64,000 nt of DNA from Russula earlei (lineage: Eukaryota > Basidiomycota > Agaricomycetes > Russulales > Russulaceae). The position numbers were made by a program, and so were the translations under genes. The stretch covers positions 217,495 to 281,494 of the forward strand of contig JAGFNK010000018.1 in the NCBI GenBank assembly GCA_025769875.1, read 5' to 3'. The notes beneath the pieces are model-generated. The model did not search any database, was not told the DNA's origin, and saw only the letters and a list, made by a program, of their open reading frames with translations. Numbering within the stretch: the stretch's first letter is position 1; each line of letters opens with the position of its first letter. Shown here piece after piece: positions 34,472 through 45,762 of this stretch.

Positions 34472-36169
34472 CTAATGGAATTACTTTGTGGACACCAGAA
34501 GATTATCATCTCCCCTTCCAGTAATTCTGGCTCCTCAACACAGAAGACATGCATCCTCTCAAGCTCCCTCTAGAGAGACAGTTCCCAATGCAAGGGGATT
34601 CCTTGTTGTAAGACCATTGCCTCCTACTCCTCCTGATGCCTAAGTACCGTTGTCTACCAGTCATATTCCTACATCAGTCATACCTCCCCAACCCATTGCT
34701 TCACCTTTTGTCAAATCCCCTGACAGTATCAATATTAGAAATACTGAACTACACCCCTACTTACCGGAACAATCTTTCTTAGCTCTTAACCTACCTATGT
34801 GATCAAAAAGAGAACTACTTGAATTCAAGAACTATTGTACACAAGCTTGGCATTTAAGAACAACACACTTTGTAGTTTATCAACATCCCATCAGAGAGAT
34901 AAATGACTTTGCTATTTCACCAGCAGAATTTGAAGGATACTTGTGGAAGACATGAGTAGTCTTAATGCAAAGTAGTCTCACTGAAGAATACTCTTGAATC
35001 CACTTAAGAAAACACCAAGGAAGACCTGACACCATTCAATTGAAACCAGCCTACACCATAGCATATCCTTGGAACAATGGCCACTGGACTATAACCATTG
35101 TCTAAATTTATGAGCACTAGAAGGAATTTACTGAACAAGAAGAAGATCAAGTCCCATTGGTATTCAAAAGCCTAAGCTACAACACCCAGGATCACCATTA
35201 CTGAGGAAAGTTTGCTGGGGTATCTATCATCAACCACAGAAACCTTGCAGAACCTTGGATATACAAAGATGATAACAATGAAGTCACTGTTGCACAACTT
35301 AAAGCAGGACTTACAGGAGCAGAAAGCATTCAAGACTTCAACCCACTCAACCTCACTGGGACCTTCCAAAAGAAACCAGTAAAGTGGAGTTGTTCTAGAA
35401 AACATTGGATATACTACAACAACAAAGAAGTTGATTTCACTGCCAGAGAAGAACAGGAAGTGAGCACCATCCTAGGCACCGCACCAAGTATCTGAAGCAC
35501 CACTCCAGGACCTTCTACCCAACAAAATCCTCAACAACCAACCCCTCAGACATTTAGTAGCACTCCACAAGCAGTCCCTTGAGCACAAACCCCAACTAGG
35601 ATCCAACTACAAGGATCAGCTCCACCCATCATTACAACTGCAACACCCCCAATGTCATGAACAATTTCCTGGAGAGGGCCCTTGAAGGACCCTTCCTTAT
35701 GAGAGGAAACCCAGCCTCTATGGTGTCACCCTGTTCACACAGACAAAAAGGGTGAGTAGAGGTGTCCACAATTTCACATGCCCATTGTCGCGCAAGCAAT
35801 TCTCAGCACAATCAACATACAGCAAGCCCCACTTAATGGCAACCCTTTTAACTATAAAGGACAGTATTATGGCCTCCCTTAGAACCATTTAGGACGACTC
35901 TAAGTGCTCCACAATAGGCACTAACATGATACTAAAGACCCTACAATGCGTTATTAGACTAACTCTAATAACTATAGAACAAACTATAAGGCAATACTAA
36001 GGACCTTAATAGAAGTATTAGGGTCGACTCTAAGGACCCTAATAGAACTATATAAGGGACCTTATAAGCAACTCTATTCCCTGAACCAAACTACAAGTCC
36101 TCAAATGACTGGCCCTAAACTAATCAACAGCAAATGAATCAGGTGCTTTGCATGTGTACTAAAGCAGTG

Positions 36170-36757
36170 TGTTACCGAGTGGTTTGGGGTCCGGAAGATG
36201 CTGGAACACCTGAACTATGGACTGCACTGTTTCCATTATGCGTGCGTCAGATCTTGATCGTTTATGTTCGTTGATATCACATTCGGAACGCGTTGATCGT
36301 ATCTTTCAGAAGATGTACTGAAGAAGCAATGAGTAGCAGTGCTTCTGTCCCAGATGTTCCTGTACCGCCATGTACGTCGATTCCTTGATTGGGGAAGCAC
36401 TTAATGCTTCCAGCACCGAGATCGTTTACATAGAAGCAACCTCGCTTCTATGAGCCGCCTTTTGCTTCTATAGCACCAACCAGTACTACAGTAGCATGAA
36501 CCTTATCCCTGTAGGGCTATATAAAGCCCCCAGTAGAAACAGTTGAGCCTTAAGCTCGACTTAGTTTGCCAATCCCAAACAGTTGACTCCTACCCCGTCT
36601 GCAGAGCCCCTCTCATCTTGTTGTCATACTCTAGAAGGATCTAACACTCCTTCCCCTCCACGAGTATTGCTTGCTTGACTCAAGCATATCTGCATTGGTA
36701 GGACGTGTTTATAGACGCGACCATTGATCTTATTTAAGGCACTTTGGAGCCTTAACA
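36170..36757 (+). repeat. LTR D, 5' LTR of D1
   Basis: 588 bp. TATATAAAG at 36518-36526. The self-priming motif AAGCTCGACTTA (36552-36563) begins 34 nt after the start of the TATA box. Confidence 0.93.
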
Positions 36758-36769
36758 TAAGTCGAGCTT
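36758..36769 (+). other. Primer-binding site of D1, self-priming type
   Basis: TAAGTCGAGCTT abuts the 5' LTR and is the perfect reverse complement of AAGCTCGACTTA in the LTR at about the expected transcript start. This is the arrangement known for self-primed Tf1/sushi elements. The 12-nt match is unlikely by chance at these two positions. Confidence 0.7.
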
Positions 36770-37044
36770 CTATCACACACATCGCTGTGAAAGCGAACCA
36801 GAAATAGGCAGGAAGCCTAAAAGACTAGGATCTAGTCATCATAGGGTCAGCAACCTACGCTGAAGTAGTCAAGGGGGAGAATCTATACAGACCCCTCCGC
36901 GACAAGAAGAAGGTGTACTATGTGACTCTCAACAAGCAGCACGGTTGGACACACGCATACTTCTGTAAAGACCCCTACTGTCATTGGCATAGACAGTGGT
37001 AAGAGGGCAGACAAGTCCCGACTCCCTAGGAAAGGCAGTGGCAA

Positions 37045-38937
37045 GTGGACAAACTGGAAATTGAAGGAGAACATAGCATACACGTAAAGTTCAACCAGAA
37101 ATCAAAGCAAGGAACCAAATTTGGTTGGTTCAAGGCTGGAGAGAGGGACGATCTACCCTCAGGAATCAAAGTAACTGCCATCTGGTGTTGGGCAGACCAG
37201 GAAGGGCCTAACAGATACGAGGTCCGATACAAAGGAAGCTACCTTCCTTGTGAATACATCAACAATCAGTGGTACTTTGTTGATTACCACAAAGGACGTC
37301 CCTACGCAGGAGAGGACGAAGACATCGATGAATATAAGGTCCTAGGTCTAGGAACCAAGACAGATCCTTATACTACTCATTGGGAACCCAGAAACCCAGT
37401 AGTAGACGACCCAGCTCCATTGATACAAAAGTCATCAAGTGGAGAAACAGAACAGTTGGACCCTCCAACTACAGATCAGAAAGCAGAAGCACCAGAAGTA
37501 TTGGAGCTAGCTGAAAGACTAGAGCAGACAGTACACGTCTCGCCCATTGAACCAACAATCGTGGAAGAGCCAGAAGAATCAGTCGAAATGGCTACCATTG
37601 CAGCAATGCAGACAGCCACCATTGCCACCCAGACAGCAGGTGGAAGAGCAGGGCCCACCATCATAGTAAACCCTGGAGGTGGTCCACCTGGAGCAGGAGG
37701 ACCACCTGGAGGTGGAGGAGTCCCCTTCGGACCTGGAGGTCCACCAGTACCAGGAGGAGGCCCACCCAGAGGAGGCCCTCCAGCAGGGGGACCACCAGCA
37801 GCACCTCCTGTAGGACCAGGGGCTAATCTAGCACCTCAGCCGGCACCAGGCCCCCATGGGGGCAACAGATCTCTAAAAGGAGACCCTCCTGAAGTCTTCA
37901 AAGGAGACAGGAAAAAGACAAAGTACTTTGTCCAGGATTTCAATCTATGGAATCTGCTCAACAGTGACAACCCAACCATGACTATTCCAATGAAGTGAGT
38001 AGCCCTAGCTCTCACCTACATCAAAGGAGAGAAAGTACATGAATGGGTGGTCAATCAAACGAACCTGGTAGAAGCAAAAAGAAATGGGGACCCGCCGTAT
38101 CCTTACGCACCAGTGCAGCTAGATCAAACTGACATGCTCTTTTGGACCGAATTTGTGGATGACTTCTTCAGAGAATTCAAAGACACCACAGAGCCTGAAG
38201 ACGCTTTCATGGAGCTACAACAATTGTCCATGTCTAAAGCAGCATCGCTGGATGACTATACCAGCAAATTCCTTGTTCTGCTCAGTAAAGCAGGATGGGA
38301 CCAGAACTCACCAGGAGCAGTAGAAGCCTACAAGGCTGGCCTAATCACCTGGCTGGTGCGACAAATCTACAATCGACCAGTCAGAGACATACCTGCCATC
38401 AATGATCTACGAGCATGGATCAATGCTGCTAGGGAAGAACAGGCCAGAGACCAGCTCATGAAAGCCAATATTGGATCTGGAGGTGGATCGTTGACCACCA
38501 GGGAAAATCGCATGAAATCCCTACAGGTTGGGAAAAGGCGAAACCAAAGAGATCCGAATGCAATGGAAGTGGACTCAGTATCCACTGATGCAGCAAGGAC
38601 CAAGCGACGTCCTCCTCTGACAGAGGAAAAGAAGAAACTGCTAGCAGAAGGGAAATGCTTCATCTGCAAGAAAGCAGGACATATCAGTCGGAACTGTCCT
38701 GACAAGGACAGAGTCAAGAAGAAATCAAGTAACCCAAGGGACAAAGGGAAAGCTCGAGCTCTGGAAACAGAGAAGGAGGACGACTCAGGGGACAGTGGAA
38801 ATGAAAGCACTGTCTCCGGGCGACCTACATCTCCTCCTCCTACCTATAACAAGAGCTCCTCCTCGGCGTCCATAAAGAAGATGTCCACCAAACAGAAGGA
38901 GGACTTGTTGGAAGAACTGATGGAACAGGGTTTTTAG
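37045..38937 (+). pseudogene. D1 gag
   Basis: Open from about 37030 to the TAG at 38935-38937, with one TGA at 37996-37998. In order: an N-terminal region with W-x-Y/F segments (KFGWFKAGERDDLPSG, IWCWADQEGPNRYEVRYKG), an acidic linker, a Gly/Pro-rich tract of about 65 residues (37660-37860), a capsid-like helical region (37870-38460), and a CCHC knuckle CFICKKAGHISRNC (38655-38700) followed by a charged tail. The frame can be followed upstream to about 36850 through two stops (TAA, TAG) that D3 shares, so the true start is uncertain. Confidence 0.8.
38928..38934 (+). promoter_or_regulatory. Candidate -1 frameshift heptamer, D1 gag/pol
   Basis: G GGT TTT followed directly by TAG in the gag frame. 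It fits X-XXY-YYZ. Pol is open in the -1 frame through this point, and the site is unchanged in D2. Confidence 0.65.
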
Positions 38938-41386
38938 GAACACCTAAGTCAATGGCCTGGCTTAGGAAGAATAGTGTGTTGCAAGTGTACATCAGAAGAC
39001 TGAATGCTATGAATATTCCATTCACTTTCGTCACTGCACACACAACGGCCGAGGAATCTGCTCTACTGGACAGTGGAGCAACAGAGAACTTTATCGATCA
39101 CTCAGCTTGGAAAAGACTGAAGATTGGGAAACAAGAACTACATGAACCCATGGTAGTACGAAACGTCGACGGAACCCAGAATAAGCAAGGGGAACTCACT
39201 CATTACTGCTGGCTTCACGTCCGATTCAAGGAAAAGGAGAGCCTGCAAAGGTTCTATCTCACAGATTTAGGAAAGGATCGGGTCATCCTGGGATATCCCT
39301 TCCTATATGAATTCGACCCCACCATCAACTGGAAGAAAGGACAGCTGATGGAAGGAATGGTACAGATTGAGACTGCTTGATACAAGTACCTGGATCTCTA
39401 TGTTGCAAAACTCCAAAAGCGAGCAAGAGATGAGAACCAACAATTGAAGAAAGGGGAAGCCATTTACCTATGAAAGACGACTATTGCTCAGAAGTGGGCC
39501 CAGCAGTCGATTAAACCACAGGAAGGAGAGGATCCCCTTGCCAATGTTCCAAAGCAATTCCACCGCTTTGCAGATGTCTTCTCAGAAGAGAAGTCCCAGA
39601 GGTTCCCACCACCCAGGGAACCAGATATGCAGATAGAGCTGTTACCTGATGCACCAAAGGAACTAAACTGCAAAGTGTACCCCCTAACACGAGATGAGCG
39701 AGACCTCAAGAAATTCCTAGCTGATGAAGTAGAGAAGCGATACATCACTCCAGGTCCATCCAGCTACACATCTCCAGTGTTCTTCATTGGCAAGAAGGAC
39801 AGCAAGGAGAAGAAGATCATTGTAGACTATCAATGACTAAATCAGTGGACCAGATGAGACAATGAACCTTTACCACATCTGGAACAAGAGGTGGAAAGAC
39901 TCCGAGGGAAAAAGATCTTCTCCAAATTCGATATACGATGGGGATACAATAATGTGCAACTGGCAGAAGGAGATCGCTGGAAGGCAGCCTTCAAGACACC
40001 ATATGGAACATACCTGCCCAATGTCATGTATTTTGGGCTCAAGAACGCACCAGCCTTCTTTACTAGGCTGATGAGAAGAGACTTCGGTGACTGGCTGGAC
40101 CGATGGGCAGAATATACGGTCAACTATTTGGATGACTTTGGAATTGCCACGGGGGACAGTCCTGAACAACTAGAAATCCATGAGCAATGCGTCAACGAAC
40201 TACTCACGCTGATGCAGAAGAATTCATACTTCCTGAAACCCCAGAAGTGCCAGTTCATGGTGCGAAAACTAACCATGCTAGGATGGGACATAGACGAAGG
40301 GAAGATGAAGATTGAAGCCTCCAAAGTCCGAGGAATCACGGACTGGCCTCAGGAAATCAAGGACGTACACAAAGTGCGCAAAGTCATGGGAGTCCTCAGT
40401 TACAATAGGGCTTTCATTCGAGGATTCAGTCAGATTGCTCGACCCATTATTGCCTTGACAAAGAAAGGGGTGCCATTTGAATGGACCCAAGAATGCAAAG
40501 ATGCTCTGGAACGACTTATCCAGATAGTATCATCTGACCCTGTCCTGCTCCATCCTGATGAGGAGCGACCCTTTGAACTGGAAGTAGACGCGTCCAATTA
40601 TGCCATTGGAGCAGTATTATTCCAGAAGGACGAACCAGGAAAGAGGAGACCAATAGGTTACTTCTCAGCAGCCTTGAAACAAGCAGAAAAGAACTACGAC
40701 ATATGGGACAAAGAGTTCTTAGCCATGGTGCGAGCCTTGAAACACTGGCGACACCTGCTCATGGGAGCAAAGCATAATGTGGTGGTCTATACAGACCATG
40801 CGAACCTGTTGCATTACCGACACCCTCAGCGAATAAATGGTCGAGTGGCAAGATACATTACCTTCTTGGCGGACTTCGACTTAGAATTGAAACATCAGGC
40901 AGGTGCAAGGAATAAAGCAGATGCCCTGTCAAGGAGACCTGACCTTGACGATGGACAAGGGGATAAAGAAGAAGTGGTCGCGCTACCTGACCATCTTTTT
41001 ATTCGAGTAATGCACACTACTGCATTGGAAGAATGGATAAAGAACCAACAAGGGGAAGAAAGACACCGATTAAAGTTACTTGATTGGGTACAGAGACACC
41101 GACTGGAGAAGCAACATAACTTATGGTGGAAGAATGAAGCCTTGGTGGTTACAGGTGACAAAGGAACCCACAGGATGTTACTGGAACAGTATCATGACAG
41201 TCCCACAGCAGGACACCCAGGAAAAGCTAAAACATTACTGGGAATGATGCGATACTACTGGTGGCCCACCATAAGACGCTTTGTCGACCGATATGGGGAA
41301 GGATGCGCTATTTGCCAAAGTAACAAGTCAAACACTCATCCAAATCGACCTCCCTTGTATCCCATTCCACTGGAAGAAGGGGCTAC
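38931..41386 (+). pseudogene. D1 pol, first part: protease, RT, RNase H, integrase zinc region
   Basis: One frame carries retropepsin (LLDSGATENF at 39062-39091, then VILGYPFLYEF), RT (FSKFDIRWGYNNV, FGLKNAPAFF, catalytic YLDD at 40125-40136), the SYNRAFIRGFSQIARP connection, RNase H (DASNYAIGAV, YDIWDKEFLAMV, TDHANLLHY) and the integrase zinc-binding region (HDSPTAGHPGK...CAICQ, 41190-41320). TGA codons at 39378, 39471, 39834 and 39855 interrupt it, all where Arg is expected. LTR B cuts it at 41387. Confidence 0.88.
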
Positions 41387-42348
41387 TGTCAAGACTCACT
41401 GTTGAACTATCCAGTTCAAGAGCGAGGGATAAGCTCGAAGACGAGTCGATAGACGTCCAAGACCGCGTGGGCAAGGAGTAGAGTCCAGAGGAGCAACAAA
41501 TACCAGAGAGGTATTGTTACTGTGAGGGTAGAACAATCACGCAGGGAAGAGGCCAGGATAGTCACAAGGGGATGGTCCTTAAAGGAGTATCCCAGGAATG
41601 GAGAGTGCCATAAACAAATGGACAGTCTGAGGACTGTCCGCTACTTTATTGAGCGCTTATATACTACAAGAGAACTGCTAAATAGGGAACAAGTCATAAC
41701 CTTGTTATCAAGCACAATAGAGTGATGAGTAAGAAGTCGGAGGATGCTTACTGAGCATGCTCAGTCATACTCAGTAAGCTGCTGAGTAAGAAGCTTCTCT
41801 TGATGAGTAAGAGCTTCCATTGTCCACGTGTTTACTGTTTTAGTGCACGTGCAAGCACCTGATTCATTTCCTGTTTAGTTAGTTTAGGGCCGGTCATTTG
41901 AGGACTTGTAGTTTGGTTAGGGAATGGTGTTATCTTATAAGGCCCTTATATAGTTCTATTAGGGTCCTTAGAGTCGACCCTAATATTTCTATTAAGGTCC
42001 TTAGTGTTGCCTTATAGTTCGTTCTATAGTTATTAGAGTTGGTCTAATAACGCGTTGTAGGGCCTTTGATACTAGGTTAGCACCTATTGTAGAGTTTCTA
42101 GGGTCGTTCTAAAGGGTCCTTAGGAAGGCCCTAATACTGTCTTTTGTTGCTAGAAGGGTTGCCTTTAAGTGGGGCTTGCTGTATGTCAATTGTGCCGAGA
42201 ATCGCTCGCGCAACAATGCGCGCGCGATATTGTGGACACCTCTACTCACCCCTTTTGCTCGTGTGAACAGGGTGACACCATAGAGGCTGGGTTTCCTCCT
42301 ATAAGGAAGGGTCCTTCAAGGGCCCTCTCCGGGGAATGGTTCATGACA
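41387..42348 (-). repeat. Solo LTR B inside D1 integrase, TSD GCTAC
   Basis: 962 bp in reverse orientation, flanked by GCTAC at 41382-41386 and 42349-42353. As D1 itself sits in an older LTR B, family B was active both before and after D1 inserted. Confidence 0.93.
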
Positions 42349-45141
42349 GCTACTCCCTTCTCAACTGTCAGCATGGACTTTGTGGTCAAATTGCCAAAGT
42401 CGAAGGGATGCGACAGTATATTGACTGTCACTGACCACGATTGTACTAAAGGTGTCATCTTGCTTCCTTGCAAAGAAGAAATGGATGCAGAAGAGCTAGC
42501 ACAGCTCTACAAGGACAGAATATTCCCATTTGTGGGAGTACCAAGCAAGATCATATCCGATCGAGATAAACTAATAAGTTCCAAGTTCATTAGGGAACTT
42601 TGCAACCAGCTGCATATCAAACAGAATATCAGCACTGCCTACCATCCCCAGACAGATGGACAATCAGAAAGAACGAATCAGACGATGGAAACATTGCTAA
42701 GAATCTTTTGCAACCACCAACAAGATGATTGGGTGGATTGGCTGCCTCTGGTGCAATACACAATGAATTCTAACGTTTCAGAGACAACCAGACAATCCCC
42801 TTTCTTCTTATGGATGGGCTTTATGCCCAAGGCACACCAGCCAAATCGGGGAAGCAAGATACCAAGAATAGACAATTGGAAAGTCCGGATCCAGGAAGCG
42901 AGATCACAGGCACAAGAAGCGATGAAGATCGCTTCCCTAATGTGGAAGCGAAGAAGTAGCTTCCAACCTTATCAAAAAGGAGAAAGGGTATGGCTCGACA
43001 GCACCAACCTAAAAACGACACATCCTACAGTGAAACTATGCCCAAAACGATATGGGCCCTTTGAAATCATGGAAGTGATTAGTCCGGTGACATCCAGATT
43101 GGATCTCCCTAGCCGCTGGAGGATCCATAACGCGTTTCATGCCTCCTTATTGACGCCTTACAAGGAAACCAAGGAGCATGGGGCCAACTACACCAATCCA
43201 GAAGCAGAATTGGTGGAAGGAGAAGAGGAATATGAAGTAGCAACGATTTTAGGTTCGAGACAAACTGGAAGGAGGAAACAACTGGAGTATCAAGTCCAGT
43301 GGGAAGGGTACTCCGAAGCCCATGACTCTTGGGAGCCAGTAGAGAACATCAAAGCGTCTAGACTAATAGAGGAATACCACAGAAAGAACCCCACGGCCAT
43401 ATGGGTTATAAAAGTCCAGCGAAGGATGCCCTCTACTTCCTCATCCCCATATCGTCGCTCACAAATGTCCCAAACTCCCACTAATGAAATCGTTCCCCAA
43501 TCTGACCTCTCTGGTGTAGAGGGGCCACTCGAAATCACCACTCCCGATGCTTCCCTCCTCACCTTCTTCCAAGGAATGGATGAACATAACACTGGAGAAG
43601 GAGAAGCAGATATGCATCCTCTCGAATTTGGACCCCCTGCTGACCAAGTCGACGTTCAGCCTGGGGATTGGGATGTGACGTCCCCCACCAGCACTCTTGA
43701 CCAGGATGCCCACCCTGGAGAGCCTTGGGTACGATGGGACGCTGACAGACACCACACAGGGATTGACATCCCTGATGGCATGACTTGGGGCAACAAACCG
43801 GCCAGGTATGTGGCCTATGACGTTGCCTTGGGAGAGCCGAGAGTGAGGGGGAAGAATGGAGAAGGCCATGCAGACTATGGCGAGATCCTCCAGGCCACCC
43901 CTTGCTATAACCTCTATAACTATGGCCAAGACGAACATGACTTAGACTGCTTCGACACAGAGAGGCAGTTCAAAGGGCGCTGGAGGCAGACCCTCTACCT
44001 GCTAGGCGACTATGGGTTGCAGGCAGAACTATACCGCTTGGACCATCTTTACACCTTACAAGAGACACTGGAAGCTAACTATAAGGTGCTCGAAGAAGAG
44101 GAGAAGCAGCTGCGCTACAAGCTCAGCAAGTACCTAGCCGAGAAGCGAGGAGTAGAGAGAGACAGGGCTGAAGCCAAGGAGAGAATGGCGGCAGCCAAAG
44201 TATGCTCACATTGTTGGGAGTTCATTGAAGCAGGCTGTAGCCAGGGAGAAACCCCTCCAGGTGTCTGGGCTGAAGAACTCCTCACCAACTATCGGGCTGG
44301 GCAGCCCACTCCCCCTCTACCCATCTTCGTCCCTCAGCTGCCATTGGCAGACATCGCTCAGGGGTATGCTACCCCCAACCCAGAACCAGTACCAGCCAGC
44401 CCCACGCCTACGACGGTGCTAGGGTATTCGGAAGAGGAGATGAATGTCCTCCAAACCATGTCCAGTATGCGCCTTCAAGGAGGAGCAGGATTGGAAGCGT
44501 CACCAAACCCTTCCCCCCAGAGCTCTATCTATTATCATTCCTATAGCAGCAGTGGGGAAGCGTCTACTGCAACGGCTGACTTCATTCCGGAGCCTCAGCA
44601 ACTGAACATGATAGAAGGGAGGAGGAAAAGGAACCGATGCAAGTATTGTGGCGAGGTAGGACATTTTAACAAGTACTGTCCACTGCCCCACCAATATTGC
44701 CGCGACCAACTGGCAGCAGACGCTGCCTCACATTGCCTAGTGCCTCCGTATCATCGTTCCTATACACCAATCAGATCATGCCCTTTTCACCGAGGATGGG
44801 AACAGGCACACCCGAGCAGGAAGAGGAAGTCTGACCAGGAGAGGGAGGACACTGCTAACCCGCGCATCTTGCAGGTAGCGAAAGGAGAAGGGTCCAGGAC
44901 CTTTCAAGAACCTCCCACTACGACTCCTCTTTGCTCAGACACACCTCCAGTCCGGAGGTTACCTAGGGACTCTGACAGACTCCCACAGATCATGTCTCCT
45001 TCAGCCACCGCTAAGGAGTCAGAGACGATAGTAGCCTTAGCATTGGCTGCCTATGAGGCAGCAGAAGAAGGCCAATACACCTTCACCGCATCACCTCCTC
45101 CCCTTGATGATGATGGCGTTGACCCCACCACTCGATTTTAG
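42349..45141 (+). CDS. D1 pol, second part: integrase core, chromodomain, C-terminal extension
   Basis: 930 uninterrupted codons after the LTR. The integrase core has VSMDFVVKLPKSKG, SDRDKLISSKF and TAYHPQTDGQSERTNQ (D, D, E) at 42370-42690. The RYGPFEI region is at 43050 and the chromodomain (LEYQVQWEGYSEAHDSWEP) at 43280-43345. About 580 residues follow that usual chromoviruses lack: Pro/Ser/acidic sequence, a strong coiled coil (44035-44200, LEEEEKQLRYKLSKYLAEKR), a C-x2-C-type segment, a CCHC knuckle CKYCGEVGHFNKYC (44637-44680) and a basic tail. The upstream open frame into LTR B is incidental. Confidence 0.85.
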   Translation, partial: ATPFSTVSMDFVVKLPKSKGCDSILTVTDHDCTKGVILLPCKEEMDAEELAQLYKDRIFPFVGVPSKIISDRDKLISSKFIRELCNQLHIKQNISTAYHPQTDGQSERTNQTMETLLRIFCNHQQDDWVDWLPLVQYTMNSNVSETTRQSPFFLWMGFMPKAHQPNRGSKIPRIDNWKVRIQEARSQAQEAMKIASLMWKRRSSFQPYQKGERVWLDSTNLKTTHPTVKLCPKRYGPFEIMEVISPVTSRLDLPSRWRIHNAFHASLLTPYKETKEHGANYTNPEAELVEGEEEYEVATILGSRQTGRRKQLEYQVQWEGYSEAHDSWEPVENIKASRLIEEYHRKNPTAIWVIKVQRRMPSTSSSPYRRSQMSQTPTNEIVPQSDLSGVEGPLEITTPDASLLTFFQGMDEHNTGEGEADMHPLEFGPPADQVDVQPGDWDVTSPTSTLDQDAHPGEPWVRWDADRHHTGIDIPDGMTWGNKPARYVAYDVALGEPRVRGKNGEGHADYGEILQATPCYNLYNYGQDEHDLDCFDTERQFKGRWRQTLYLLGDYGLQAELYRLDHLYTLQETLEANYKVLEEEEKQLRYKLSKYLAEKRGVERDRAEAKERMAAAKVCSHCWEFIEAGCSQGETPPGVWAEELLTNYRAGQPTPPLPIFVPQLPLADIAQGYATPNPEPVPASPTPTTVLGYSEEEMNVLQTMSSMRLQGGAGLEASPNPSPQSSIYYHSYSSSGEASTATADFIPEPQQLNMIEGRRKRNRCKYCGEVGHFNKYCPLPHQYCRDQLAADAASHCLVPPYHRSYTPIRSCPFHRGWEQAHPSRKRKSDQEREDTANPRILQVAKGEGSRTFQEPPTTTPLCSDTPPVRRLPRDSDRLPQIMSPSATAKESETIVALALAAYEAAEEGQYTFTASPPPLDDDGVDPTTRF

Positions 45142-45151
45142 AATCGTTGGT

Positions 45152-45182
45152 GTGTGGGACCACCAATCTGAAGGAGGGGTAA
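45152..45182 (+). other. Polypurine tract of D1
   Basis: CTGAAGGAGGGGTAA directly precedes the 3' LTR and is shared with D2. Confidence 0.7.
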
Positions 45183-45762
45183 TGTTACCGAGTGGTTTGG
45201 GGTCTGGAAGATGCTGGAACACCTGAACTATGGACTGCACTGTTTCCATTATGCGTGCGTCAGATCTTGATCGTTTATGTTCGTTGATATCACATTCGGA
45301 ACGCGTTGATCGTATCTTTCAGAAGATGTACTGAAGAAGCAATGAGTAGCAGTGCTTCTGTCCCAGATGTTCCTGTACCGCCATGTACGTCGATTGGGGA
45401 AGCACTTAATGCTTCCAGCACCGAGATCGTTTACATAGAAGCAACCTCACTTCTATGAGCCGCCTTTTGCTTCTATAGCACCAACCAGTACTACAGTAGC
45501 ATGAACCTTATCCCTGTAGGGCTATATAAAGCCCCCAGTAGAAACAGTTGAGCCTTAAGCTCGACTTAGTTTGCCAATCCCAAACAGTTGACTCCTACCC
45601 CGTCTGCAGAGCCCCTCTCATCTTGTTGTCATACTCTAGAAGGATCTAACACTCCTTCCCCTCCACGAGTATTGCTTGCTTGACTCAAGCATATCTGCAT
45701 TGGTAGGACGCGTTTATAGATGCGACCATTGATCTTATTTAAGGCACTTTGGAGCCTTAACA
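45183..45762 (+). repeat. LTR D, 3' LTR of D1
   Basis: 580 bp. It differs from the 5' LTR at four CpG sites and lacks 8 bp within GATTCCTTGATT, a deletion between GATT repeats. Confidence 0.93.

Larger units (their letters stand above)
36170..45762 (+). mobile_element. Chromovirus D1, full length, TSD CAGTG
   Basis: LTRs at 36170-36757 and 45183-45762, both TGTTACCGAG...GAGCCTTAACA, with target duplications CAGTG at 36165-36169 and 45763-45767. The LTRs differ by four substitutions, all at CpG, and one 8-bp indel, so the insertion is young. Inside are PBS, gag, protease-RT-RNase H, integrase-chromodomain, a C-terminal extension and a polypurine tract. In-frame TGA codons (one in gag, four in early pol) and a solo LTR B in integrase (41387-42348) make it non-autonomous now. 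Confidence 0.93.

Noticed and set aside
37660..37860. Collagen-like Gly/Pro-rich protein segment
   Set aside because: It lies within D1 gag, and a similar tract occurs in G gag (50380-50460). It is a gag linker, not a separate gene.
42169..42348. Start of the 990-codon open frame inside LTR B as a novel fusion of an LTR-encoded peptide with integrase
   Set aside because: The LTR is a solo insertion with TSD GCTAC that happens to be open in this frame; D2 shows that pol normally continues upstream.
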